From the NCBI RefSeq assembly GCF_002287235.1, contig NZ_LMVP01000035.1, positions 1 through 49,618 on the forward strand: 49,618 bases of DNA, read 5' to 3'. Shown here piece by piece: positions 28,499 through 40,869 of the stretch (position 1 is the stretch's first letter; each line of letters begins with the position of its first letter). The DNA comes from Methanosarcina spelaei. Lineage in GTDB: Archaea > Halobacteriota > Methanosarcinia > Methanosarcinales > Methanosarcinaceae. A model generated the notes under the pieces. The model saw only the letters and a program-made list of their open reading frames with translations. It was not told the origin of the DNA and made no database searches. A program made the position numbers and the translations under genes.

Positions 28499-29190
28499 TT
28501 ATAAGCCTCAATTTTAAATTTTGAAATTAACCGAATGTCCCGCTTTTCGGGACCCGAATGTGGGATTAAATAAGATAAGTAAATAATTCTCAGTTTGTTC
28601 TCAGTTTGCATTAATAAGTATAAAGTATTTGATTCATTTTTGGCGATAATATAAAGTATTTGATTTCCCTAATGTACCATTTCCCTAATGTACCTTTTGT
28701 TTATTTTTGGGCGTTAGCTGGTTTTAACTCGACTTACCAGCGCCGATTTCAAGGGAAATAAGGATAAAACATATTTAATCTTATGGGTATCAATTTGTTT
28801 TGGCTACCAGCTGGCCGGTACAAAAATAGAAGCTTTGATAAAATCCTGGATACTTACAGGCTCTCCTCTAAATATTACTGAACTGGTCATTTCTCGCTCC
28901 TTTCCAAAATCCAAAACCCCATGTAAGATCCAAAAGTCATCTTAAAATCTAAATATTACTCTAAAAATCTAAACCTATTCTAAAAACTAATATTTTTATT
29001 GGTCTATAGGGCAACAAGCCTTAACTTAAAAAGACATCAATGACTACATCAGGCTTAAAGTTAAAGGAGAAAAAATAGAATTGTTGGAGCTTTGTCTATA
29101 AAGTGATAAAACTAAAGATATAAACCAAAGATATATACTAAAGATAAACTAAGATATATACTAAAGATATAAACTAAAGATATAAACTAA
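28499..29190. other. spacer upstream of purS
   Basis: No gene is supported. The purS promoter should lie at the left end. A degenerate ATAAACTAAAGAT repeat near 29110-29190 merges into the 12-bp array. Confidence 0.5.
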
Positions 29191-29382
29191 GATAAAACCA
29201 AGGATAAAACTAAGGATAAAACTAAGGATAAAACTAAGGATAAAACCAAGGATAAAACTAAGGATAAAACTAAGGATAAAACTAAGGATAAAACCAAGGA
29301 TAAAACTAAGGATAAAACCAAGGATAAAACTAAGGATAAAACCAAGGATAAAACCAAGGATAAAACCAAGGATAAAACCAAA
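29191..29382. repeat. 12-bp tandem repeat, 16 copies
   Basis: GATAAAACCAAG or GATAAAACTAAG is repeated 16 times without spacers. Because 12 is a multiple of 3, it produces artificial open frames (for example repeated LSLV or ILGF on the minus strand), which I do not regard as genes. Confidence 0.95.
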
Positions 29383-29501
29383 TGACAACTTACATGAAGG
29401 CATTTCAGCCAATTATGGAAGTTTTGTGTGAGTTTTAAGGAGATAAAAATAAAAAATAATTTTGGGAAGCTTCAACTTCCCTTGCTTCTTATTATTCAAA
29501 C

Positions 29502-29792
29502 TTAGTTCATAATCTGATTAATTTTGCTGTAAAAATCTATAATAAGAGTTGTTGCCTCATTATCCATGTTCAGCTGGAAAGTCCGGATTTGCTTACCCAG
29601 GGGTTTTTCCTGAACAATGCCTGAAAGAACCAGAGGTGTGATAACCCTTGATACACTGGAATGAGACAGGCCAGTTTCTTCAGCTATCCCTGAAAGATAG
29701 GTTGGTTCATTCTGGTTTTCGATCAGATTCTTAAGAACTGTCATCTGTGCGGTTTTTCCAAATATTTTTTCCATTGAATCCATTGATATCAT
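29502..29792 (-). CDS. small winged-helix (MarR/ArsR-like) DNA-binding protein
   Basis: A 96-residue single-domain regulator. A helix-turn-helix is visible at about 33-60 (YLSGIAEETGLSHSSVSRVITPLVLSGIV), then a beta wing (EKPLGKQIRTFQLN) and a C-terminal helix that may form a dimer. The target is unknown. It is divergent from ilvD across a 220-bp spacer, so autoregulation or control of ilvD is possible but not shown. Confidence 0.8.
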   Translation of the reverse strand: MISMDSMEKIFGKTAQMTVLKNLIENQNEPTYLSGIAEETGLSHSSVSRVITPLVLSGIVQEKPLGKQIRTFQLNMDNEATTLIIDFYSKINQIMN

Positions 29793-30013
29793 CTCAGAGG
29801 TGGCTATTCTCTATAAGTGATTTCCAGTTCCAATAACTGTTGACGGTTAATAAACTTATCTTCTAATTTAATATGTTAGAGATCTGTATAAATACTCTTA
29901 ATATTTTGATATTTTACTATTGAAAATGTCTAATGTCTCTAACTTAGCAAGCGCGTAAGTCGTATATATATTATAACTTTTATCCTCACCACGAAACTTT
30001 ATGGAGATTTAAC

Positions 30014-31675
30014 ATGAGAAGCGATATTATTAAAGAAGGACCGGAAAGGGCTCCCAATCGCTCACTTCTTAAAGCGACCGGAGTTACAGATTCCGAAATG
30101 AGAAAGCCGTTTATCGCAGTTGTCAATTCCTGGAACGACATAATTCCTGGTCACATGTACCTTAACAAACTCGCTGACGCCGTAAAAGCCGGAATCAGGA
30201 ATGCCGGAGGAGTTCCTTTTGAATTCCATACCATCGGAGTCTGCGACGGAATCGCAATGGGACATGAGGGTATGAAATATTCCCTTCCCAGTAGAGAAAT
30301 TATTGAAGATACAATTGAACTGATGGTTAAAGCTCATCAGTTTGACGGTATGGTTCTTATTCCAACATGTGACAAGATTGTGCCAGGTCACCTTATGGCA
30401 GCAGGCAGACTTGACATTCCTGCAATTGTTGTAACCGGAGGGCCCATGCTCCCTGGATACGTTGATGACAGTTACAAGGATTTCATCTCAGTTTCTGAAG
30501 GAGTCGGAGCTCATAGAATAGGCAAAATTTCAGACGATGACCTCAAAGAACTTGAAAATTTTGCGTGTAATGGAGCCGGATCCTGCGCAGGGATGTATAC
30601 CGCAAATACTATGGCCTGTATGACCGAAGCGCTTGGTCTGAGCCTTCCAGGCTGTGCAACTGCTCACGCAGTGGATGCAAAAAAGACTCGAATTGCCAAG
30701 GAATCCGGTGAGCGTATCGTCGAAATGGTTAAAGAGAACCTGACTCCCCTAAAAATTGTCACTTATAAATCTTTTGAGAACGCCATAATGGTAGACATGG
30801 CAGTTGGGGGAAGCACAAATACCACCCTGCATCTTCCTGCCCTTGCTCATGAATTCGGGCTGCATCTCTCTCTTGAGAAATTTGACGAACTGAGCAGAAC
30901 AACCCCTCATTTGATCTCGCTTCGTCCGGGAGGGTCAAATGTTATGTTGCACTTTGACAGAGCAGGTGGAGTTCAGGCAATTATGCAGAGGCTTTCCCCT
31001 AAACTATATCTGGAACAACGTACTGTTAACGGCAAGACTATCGGGGAAAACCTGAAAGAACTGGACATTGTTAATCCCAAGCTTAATAAAGAGATTATAG
31101 GAACTCTTGAAAATCCAATTCATGCTCAGGGAGGAATTGCAGTCCTTAAAGGTAGCCTTGCTCCTGAAGGCGCGGTTATAAAACAGGCAGCAGTTGATCC
31201 AGGAATGCATGTTCATACAGGCCCTGCGCGCGTTTATGACGGTGAAAAAGCTGCTATGGAAAGTATCCTTGCAGGCAATGTGAAACCTGGAGACGTTGTA
31301 ATTATACGATATGAAGGTCCTAAAGGCGGTCCTGGGATGAGGGAAATGCTTGCAGTGACAGCTGCACTCGGAGGTATGGGCCTTTTAGAGTCGGTTGCTT
31401 TGATAACTGACGGACGCTTTTCTGGAGGTACTCGTGGACCCTGCATAGGGCATGTCTCACCTGAAGCCACGGAAGGAGGGCCAATCGCTCTTGTAAAAGA
31501 TGGAGAGATGATCGAAATCAATATTCCTGAAAGAACTCTAAATATTAAGATTTCAGAAGAAGAGCTTAAACAGCGGAAAGCTGCCTTTGTGCCACCAAAA
31601 ACAGAAATTACAGGTTACCTTGCCAGGTATCAGCGTTCCGTTCATTCCGCAAACACAGGTGGAATAGTTGACTAA
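30014..31675 (+). CDS. ilvD: dihydroxy-acid dehydratase
   Basis: A 553-residue Fe-S dehydratase for the third common step of valine, leucine and isoleucine synthesis (also pantothenate). The cluster-binding cysteines appear in [24 protein letters not shown] and [24 protein letters not shown]. The C-terminal [21 protein letters not shown] is the family signature. Length is standard. ATG 30014 follows TATGGAGATTTAAC. It stands alone, divergent from the small wHTH regulator. Confidence 0.97.
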   Translation: MRSDIIKEGPERAPNRSLLKATGVTDSEMRKPFIAVVNSWNDIIPGHMYLNKLADAVKAGIRNAGGVPFEFHTIGVCDGIAMGHEGMKYSLPSREIIEDTIELMVKAHQFDGMVLIPTCDKIVPGHLMAAGRLDIPAIVVTGGPMLPGYVDDSYKDFISVSEGVGAHRIGKISDDDLKELENFACNGAGSCAGMYTANTMACMTEALGLSLPGCATAHAVDAKKTRIAKESGERIVEMVKENLTPLKIVTYKSFENAIMVDMAVGGSTNTTLHLPALAHEFGLHLSLEKFDELSRTTPHLISLRPGGSNVMLHFDRAGGVQAIMQRLSPKLYLEQRTVNGKTIGENLKELDIVNPKLNKEIIGTLENPIHAQGGIAVLKGSLAPEGAVIKQAAVDPGMHVHTGPARVYDGEKAAMESILAGNVKPGDVVIIRYEGPKGGPGMREMLAVTAALGGMGLLESVALITDGRFSGGTRGPCIGHVSPEATEGGPIALVKDGEMIEINIPERTLNIKISEEELKQRKAAFVPPKTEITGYLARYQRSVHSANTGGIVD

Positions 31676-32008
31676 ATTGTCCAGTTATGTTTTGAATTAT
31701 TATATGTTTGGAGAGCTTTTTTCTCCATTACTTTCTTTAATCGTTTGTTATTTCAAATGTTTTTGAGATATATTTTAATATTTTCCTTTGTCATTCAACC
31801 GCTGAGTCTATGGCGTGAACTTTAGTTATTTGAAATACGCAATAAATGTCAAGGTTCTTATTTAATACATATTTTAGGATGCACAGATAACGGTAACCCA
31901 AATAGTTTAAATAAACAATTGATATAAATACATATGTAACAGTGTGAATAGTATACTTATATCATTTTCAGGGCCTTAAAAAAATCGGTAATATAGTAGA
32001 CGACAAAT
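31676..32008. other. intergenic spacer, nothing recognised
   Basis: AT-rich DNA between ilvD and the thioredoxin-like gene. T-rich stretches near 31719-31735 could terminate ilvD transcription. Otherwise nothing is seen. Confidence 0.5.
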
Positions 32009-32560
32009 ATGAGTAAATTGGTTATACTATTGATTCTCTTTGCAGCTGTGATCTTAACAGCTGGCTGTATTAATAGCAAAACAACTCTCACAAATTCTCA
32101 GGAAACCCAGGAAAACTCTATAAATTCTCAGGAAACCCAGGAAAATCCTCAGAAAATACAGGAAAACAGCAGTGTTATAGAGATTACCCAACTGGATCAG
32201 ATAAACACATCTCTCAAAAAAGGACCTGTTCTTTTGAAACTCGGAGCTGAGTGGTGTGAAGAGTGTCAGGAGTTAAACCCTGTTTTAACTCAGGTTGCAA
32301 CAGATTATGCAGGTAGAGCCACGGTTGTGACTGTAGATATAGATAAGAGTCCGAAACTTGCTGATTATTTTGGAATATACGTAATTCCTGACTCGTCTGT
32401 AATCGTAGGAATTGAAAATGGAAAATATGTTTATATGCAGGAGGATGGAAACGTTACCACTGAAAGATCAACGGCTAAGATTCTAAAAATAGAGGGTAAA
32501 GAAGTATACGAAAATGTTCTGGATCTAGCTCTCCAGAAAGAAAAAGTCAAATCTAATTAA
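32009..32560 (+). CDS. thioredoxin-like lipoprotein
   Basis: A 183-residue exported protein. The signal peptide ends in a lipobox, VILTAGC, with Cys 20 as the likely lipidated residue. A low-complexity linker (about 25-55) contains two copies of NSQETQEN encoded by a 30-bp DNA duplication. A thioredoxin fold follows with active site EWCEEC (Cys 83 and Cys 86) and a cis-Pro region in VIPDSSVIV. It probably acts as a thiol-disulfide oxidoreductase outside the membrane. The CEEC dipeptide is more acidic than the classic CGPC, so redox potential may differ. No partner gene (CcdA/DsbD) is next to it. Confidence 0.88.
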   Translation: MSKLVILLILFAAVILTAGCINSKTTLTNSQETQENSINSQETQENPQKIQENSSVIEITQLDQINTSLKKGPVLLKLGAEWCEECQELNPVLTQVATDYAGRATVVTVDIDKSPKLADYFGIYVIPDSSVIVGIENGKYVYMQEDGNVTTERSTAKILKIEGKEVYENVLDLALQKEKVKSN

Positions 32561-32968
32561 GATTTTACAGCCAAAAATACATTCTTCTTTCCTTTTTAAA
32601 CATAGCGTAGAGGATCAAAACTAATTTCAGAAACGTCATCTGTTAGTATTCTAGTATAATTTTTGCTCCCAAACTCACAAAGCTTTGGAACTCTCATTTC
32701 ATTATCAAAAACTCGCTTGGATTCCGACATTCCGAAAGTAATATAGAGGTTTGGAATTAACTCAAAATAATAATCTGAGCCAGACTTCTTGTTGAGTCAG
32801 GTATAGTAATTACTTTTTAAATTTTTACTGTTACTGTGGCTTGGCCCTTCACCTCGTTTTAGTGACTTTCTGTTTAACATCTGTTTAGTCTCATGATTTC
32901 GCTGACTACTTCTTTGTTATAAATAAGCTGGAAGACGAAGAATTCCTGTAATACTTTGTCCTCTCCTA
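32561..32968. other. spacer between convergent genes
   Basis: About 400 bases between the thioredoxin-like gene and the 3' end of the radical SAM gene. No supported gene, hairpin or repeat. Confidence 0.5.
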
Positions 32969-34873
32969 TCATCCTTTGAACTTGAGTTTACAAGCCGGTA
33001 GCATGTTAAAAGGTTGAGTAATCTCACTGCCGAAATTTTTAGTAGAACCCTGCTTTGGCACCTCCATTTCGACGTAATTATAGAATGTTTGCTTGTGTGG
33101 CCAAATACCGGATGAAGGCCTGTGGAAAGATCTGTTGGGTCTGGCTTCCTTAAACCGCATACCATAAAACTTCAAATAAAAATCATCTGCTTCCTTTCTC
33201 AGGTCAACTCCAAGTTTTCCTGGATGCAGTTTGTCTGCTATATACAATAGCCCCAATATCCAGCGGGGACTTCCGAAATCCCAGGAAGGTGGAATTTCAT
33301 AGACCTGCTGTTGTGTCACAGCCCTGGCATGTATCCCATATTTTTGACACAGGGTATAGAACTCATCAAGAGGACGAGAAAGGAAACCGGAGACGAAGAT
33401 AACCCCAGGGTCGTGCTCATTGATGAAGGAAGGAGAAACACTTACACCCAGTTTACCTTCCTTTTGAAGCTGCTTATTGATACTAACACCTCCGGAGAAT
33501 GTCACAAGGTTATTTTCCATTCTCCCGGCATTCAGAGCAAAGAGAGGAGATCCCATGCAATAATACACATTATAACTACTTTTTCCTGCTGCAAGGTTCT
33601 GGACAATTTTTAAACGTTTATGAATGAAAGAAACAAGTTCTTCTCCTTTTTCCGACATATTAGCTTTTTCAGCAATAAATTTGATAAACTCCAGATAAGA
33701 GTATGGCTGCCGTATCATGTTATGTATTTGCGTAAGGGTTTTAGGATCTGATACCTTACTCCAGACATCCATTAATTTATCCTCACCCCAGATATCCATT
33801 AGTTTATAATCGTCCAGCACTCCCAAACATGTAAGTACTGCATGAACCATACTGAAATCCTGACTTATAATACTATAACTGTCCATGAAACCTGCTTCAC
33901 TAAAACCTTCATTGGTAGCTCTCCCCTGCACTGGAATGCTGCTACCGCAACTACATTTTTGACTTACCCATGGTTTTACAAGTCTGGAGCCAAAAGGCAT
34001 GTGAAATTCCCGTTCTATTAGGAGACTTCCACATTCAGGACAGTATGTGTTTAATAGTTCCGTGCCTGGAGAATTAAAGAGGTAAACAAAATCCAAATAT
34101 CTGCGCAAGGCAGAACATATTTTTTCCGCTTCTCCTACTGATGGTTCCAGTTCTATCGGAGCATAGCCTAAGGGAAGGAACCTCATGACATGCAATGGAA
34201 TAGTAGAAGAGATGTCAGACACTTTCTCTGCGACCTTTATAACATCATCCTCATTTCCCTTTGAATAAACGACTGAAGTTTCAATATGTACTCCCATGTC
34301 ATAAAGCCTGGAAATATTGCGAAAAACAGGAGCTGATGACTTTGCCCCACAATTTTTGTAACTTCTGCCAGAATAACCTTTGATTCCTACATTCACAAAG
34401 TTCACGAACTGTCCAAATTCTTCTAAAGTCTCGCTCGTGAAATAGCAGTTGGTTGAACAACCTACAAGTAAACTTTTTTCCCGTGCCTGAGCTGCAAGAT
34501 CCCTAAAAAGATAGTAATTAGCAACAGGATCGTTTATTGCTGAAACTACACCCAGACACTCCTGCTTTAAGGCTCTTTTCACTACCTCGGACGGGCTGAG
34601 TGAAGCTTGCTGGGTAGAAGGCCTGCTTGATGCTGGCATCCGTGCCATACAACCGGGACACTGGAAATTACATCCTGTACTGAAAATTTGCAGGAACTTA
34701 CCTGAAGGATGGAAATGAAGTAAAGGAACTGCTTCTATTGAAACCGGATGTGCCCCAAGATATCCCATGCCCGGGTACTGGATTATAGTATTGCCAGCAT
34801 TTACATAAGTACCACATCTGCCCATACCATGCTTATTGATTTCGCATCTGACTTCGCATACATTGCATCGCAT
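32969..34873 (-). CDS. radical SAM protein fused to a FepB/BtuF-like binding-protein domain
   Basis: A 634-residue protein. The N-terminal Cys cluster (C3, C6, C10, C20) and radical SAM motif CNFQCPGC (C68, C72, C75) resemble the PflA-like AmmeMemoRadiSam group. A zinc-ribbon-like segment follows at about 281-325 (CPEC ... CSC). The last ~300 residues resemble a periplasmic siderophore/corrinoid-binding protein: YNVYYCMGSPLFALN, FSGGVSIN, DPGVIFVSG, and the C-terminal WILGLLYIADKLHP ... EADDFYLKFYG. There is no signal peptide, so the binding-like domain is cytoplasmic. It is divergent from vnfH across a region with ModE-like operators. I infer a role in metal or cofactor handling for V-nitrogenase, but the reaction is unknown. 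Confidence 0.7.
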   Translation of the reverse strand: MRCNVCEVRCEINKHGMGRCGTYVNAGNTIIQYPGMGYLGAHPVSIEAVPLLHFHPSGKFLQIFSTGCNFQCPGCMARMPASSRPSTQQASLSPSEVVKRALKQECLGVVSAINDPVANYYLFRDLAAQAREKSLLVGCSTNCYFTSETLEEFGQFVNFVNVGIKGYSGRSYKNCGAKSSAPVFRNISRLYDMGVHIETSVVYSKGNEDDVIKVAEKVSDISSTIPLHVMRFLPLGYAPIELEPSVGEAEKICSALRRYLDFVYLFNSPGTELLNTYCPECGSLLIEREFHMPFGSRLVKPWVSQKCSCGSSIPVQGRATNEGFSEAGFMDSYSIISQDFSMVHAVLTCLGVLDDYKLMDIWGEDKLMDVWSKVSDPKTLTQIHNMIRQPYSYLEFIKFIAEKANMSEKGEELVSFIHKRLKIVQNLAAGKSSYNVYYCMGSPLFALNAGRMENNLVTFSGGVSINKQLQKEGKLGVSVSPSFINEHDPGVIFVSGFLSRPLDEFYTLCQKYGIHARAVTQQQVYEIPPSWDFGSPRWILGLLYIADKLHPGKLGVDLRKEADDFYLKFYGMRFKEARPNRSFHRPSSGIWPHKQTFYNYVEMEVPKQGSTKNFGSEITQPFNMLPACKLKFKG

Positions 34874-35101
34874 TTAACCTCCCCCAAATAATACCACAAT
34901 GAAGCCGGAGTCATCCTGAATTATATGGCAGGAAATATCTTTTCGTTTTCCAGTTTCGCGTATAATTTGAAGTTTTTCTAACTCAGGCTTTTTTGAGTTA
35001 ACACTCCGTTCTGGAATAACTGTATTTATTTAATTATAAATTTCATACGTTAGTTTCTTTTGTACTCAAAACACCATTGCTATCCGTTTTTAAGTTTTAA
35101 G

Positions 35102-35126
35102 CGTTATGTATATTCATACATATTGG
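35102..35126. promoter_or_regulatory. degenerate ModE-like operator, copy 1
   Basis: CGTTATG-N10-CATATTGG. The left half matches the perfect copy at 35230; the right half keeps only CATA and the final GG. Confidence 0.45.
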
Positions 35127-35229
35127 CATAATATATTTTTATCAAGATGGTTGTGTACCGAAACTTAACAACTTAGTGTTCTTTCATTTTTCATGTTAAA
35201 ACACTATGTTTCTATGATTTAATGGTTTG

Positions 35230-35257
35230 ACCGTTATGCCTATTTATACATAACGGT
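35230..35257. promoter_or_regulatory. ModE-like operator, perfect palindrome
   Basis: ACCGTTATG-N10-CATAACGGT is a perfect 9+9 bp inverted repeat. CGTTAT and ATAACG are separated by 12 bases, the same half-sites and spacing as the E. coli modA operator bound by the molybdate-responsive repressor ModE. It lies about 260 bp upstream of the predicted vnfH TATA box and 357 bp upstream of the divergent radical SAM start. Confidence 0.7.
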
Positions 35258-35488
35258 TCAGAGTTTTCTATTGTTATACGTGACTTCTCAAACCTAACAA
35301 AATATGGGTATAAGACAGTACTAAACATTCATAGAGATAACCTTATTTTGCCTTTAAATTGAAACTTTTTTTCCATTGGATGAAAAATGAATGGTAAATG
35401 ATATTGTTTTTACAATAATAACCTTTTTAATAATTTATAAACAAGTGTATTTCTCAATCAATGTACTAAATATTCGGGGAATGAATAC

Positions 35489-35498
35489 TTATATATAG
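35489..35498 (+). promoter_or_regulatory. predicted vnfH TATA box
   Basis: TTATATATAG matches an archaeal TATA box. Transcription would start near 35520, giving a leader of about 290 nt to vnfH. The third ModE-like site lies about 20 bases after that start. Confidence 0.5.
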
Positions 35499-35540
35499 TA
35501 TTAGATAGGAAGTAAGCATCTGTATTCCGCCACACAAGAG

Positions 35541-35569
35541 ACCGTTATGTCCAGATAAACATAATGAGT
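35541..35569. promoter_or_regulatory. ModE-like operator, copy 3, near the vnfH start site
   Basis: ACCGTTATG-N10-CATAATGAG: the left half is identical to the perfect palindrome; the right half differs at three of nine positions. Its position just after the predicted transcription start would suit a repressor that blocks RNA polymerase. Confidence 0.55.
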
Positions 35570-35793
35570 GTAAAAATATTATGGAATGTATGAGGTGGAG
35601 TAAACAATACAAGAAAACTGGAGAAAAAGGAGTGATATGCAAAAGAAAACATATTTCATATCAAAATAATAGGTAATGTATGAATTGGGACAGACAACAT
35701 AAGAAATCCAGTAATTTTGCTTAAAAATTCAAAGGGATGTTCAAGATACGAAGTTCAAAGAAGCGAATGGGTTTCTGGGCAAAGTTTGCGTAA

Positions 35794-36639
<846 letters not shown>

Positions 36640-36657
36640 TTAAAGGAGATATCAGCA

Positions 36658-36975
36658 ATGAAAATGATCCGTGCCATACTACGTCCTGAATGGACTGAAG
36701 AAGTAACCGATGGCCTTTCAGAAGCCGGTTATTATTCCCTTACAAAAATAAACGTCTTTGGAAGAGGCAAACAAAAAGGTATCACTGTTGGTGATATGCA
36801 TTATGATGAGCTCGCAAAAACAATGATCATGATGGCTGTAGAAGACGAGGCTGTTGACGAGATAATAAAAATAATTTCCGGAAAAGCATACACTGGTAAC
36901 ATGGGAGACGGGAAAATCTTTGTGAACACGATTGAAGATGCATACACAATTAGCTCGGGTGAAAGGGGATTATGA
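36658..36975 (+). CDS. nifI1: nitrogenase PII-like regulator NifI1
   Basis: A 105-residue PII-family protein starting 18 bp after vnfH, with AAAGGAGATATC upstream. It has the PII core (MKMIRAILRPEW, GRGKQKG, MGDGKIFVNTIEDAYTISSGERG). In methanogens NifI1 and NifI2 form a complex that inhibits nitrogenase post-translationally when fixed nitrogen is available, relieved by 2-oxoglutarate. The place between H and D is the standard archaeal arrangement. The T-loop is short, as in NifI1. Confidence 0.93.
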   Translation: MKMIRAILRPEWTEEVTDGLSEAGYYSLTKINVFGRGKQKGITVGDMHYDELAKTMIMMAVEDEAVDEIIKIISGKAYTGNMGDGKIFVNTIEDAYTISSGERGL

Positions 36976-37022
36976 GAAACAATCTAAAAGGCATAATATT
37001 TTGAAAACCGAGATGTTTCCAC

Positions 37023-37394
37023 ATGAAAGAAATTACTGCGATTGTCAGACCTAACAAAATGTCTGCTACTAAAGACGCATTGGATAAAATTGGCTTTTCT
37101 GCCATGACAGCAATTCCGGTATTAGGGAAAGGCAAGCAAAGAGGCATCTCAGGGGAGCTTAACTTTTACATACAACCAAGACTGCTTGCAAAAAGATACA
37201 GTACAGGCATGAAGTACATACCCAAAAGACTTCTGAGTGTAATTGTAAATGATGAAGATGTGGATCTGGTAGTTAAAACCATTATCTCAGTTAATCAGAC
37301 TGCTCAGATTGGTGATGGAAAGATTTTTGTTGAGTCCATTGACGAGGTTATTCGGATAAGGACTGGCGAAAAAGGAGAACTAGCTTTAAAATAA
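37023..37394 (+). CDS. nifI2: nitrogenase PII-like regulator NifI2
   Basis: A 123-residue PII-family partner of NifI1. It shares the core (MKEITAIVRPNK, GKGKQRG, IGDGKIFVESIDEVIRIRTGEKG) and carries the longer T-loop with basic and aromatic residues (GELNFYIQPRLLAKRYSTGMKYIPKR split over about 42-67) by which NifI2 is distinguished. It should act with NifI1 in ammonia switch-off. The gene starts 47 bp after nifI1 and is followed by vnfD 19 bp later. Confidence 0.93.
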   Translation: MKEITAIVRPNKMSATKDALDKIGFSAMTAIPVLGKGKQRGISGELNFYIQPRLLAKRYSTGMKYIPKRLLSVIVNDEDVDLVVKTIISVNQTAQIGDGKIFVESIDEVIRIRTGEKGELALK

Positions 37395-37413
37395 ACAGAT
37401 ACGAGGCCTGTAA

Positions 37414-39191
<1,778 letters not shown>

Positions 39192-39195
39192 ATAA

Positions 39196-40596
<1,401 letters not shown>

Positions 40597-40643
40597 ATGA
40601 AAGGAGGCAAAAAAATCGATGACAACCAAAGGTACATGATGAA

Positions 40644-40759
40644 CATAACGAGATCATCTTCTATGGCGGTTACATAACGAGATCATCTTCTATGGTGGTT
40701 ACATAACGAGATCATCTTCTATGGCGGTTATATAATAAGATCACCTTCTATAGCGGTTT
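40644..40759. repeat. 29-bp tandem repeat between vnfK and vnfE, 4 copies
   Basis: Copies start at 40644, 40673, 40702 and 40731. The unit is CATAACGAGATCATCTTC plus TATGGCGGTTA; the first three are almost identical, the last diverged. Each of the first three carries TACATAACG or ACATAACG, the right half of the ModE-like palindrome upstream of vnfH. Confidence 0.95.
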
Positions 40760-40869
40760 TCGGAGCCGTAACTGCCTGAGTATCCTGTTTGATAGCATAA
40801 AGCTGCAGCTAAACGCAATCAAGAAGTTTTTGTTTTTTGATTGTAACCGGTTTCAATAATGAGGGTAAT

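Noticed and set aside
29161-29412. Open frames encoding repeated LSLV or ILGF
   Set aside because: They are a by-product of the 12-bp tandem repeat, present in more than one frame.
40644-40759. CRISPR-like repeats of 29 bp
   Set aside because: The units are directly adjacent with no spacers, and no cas genes are present, so this is a tandem repeat.
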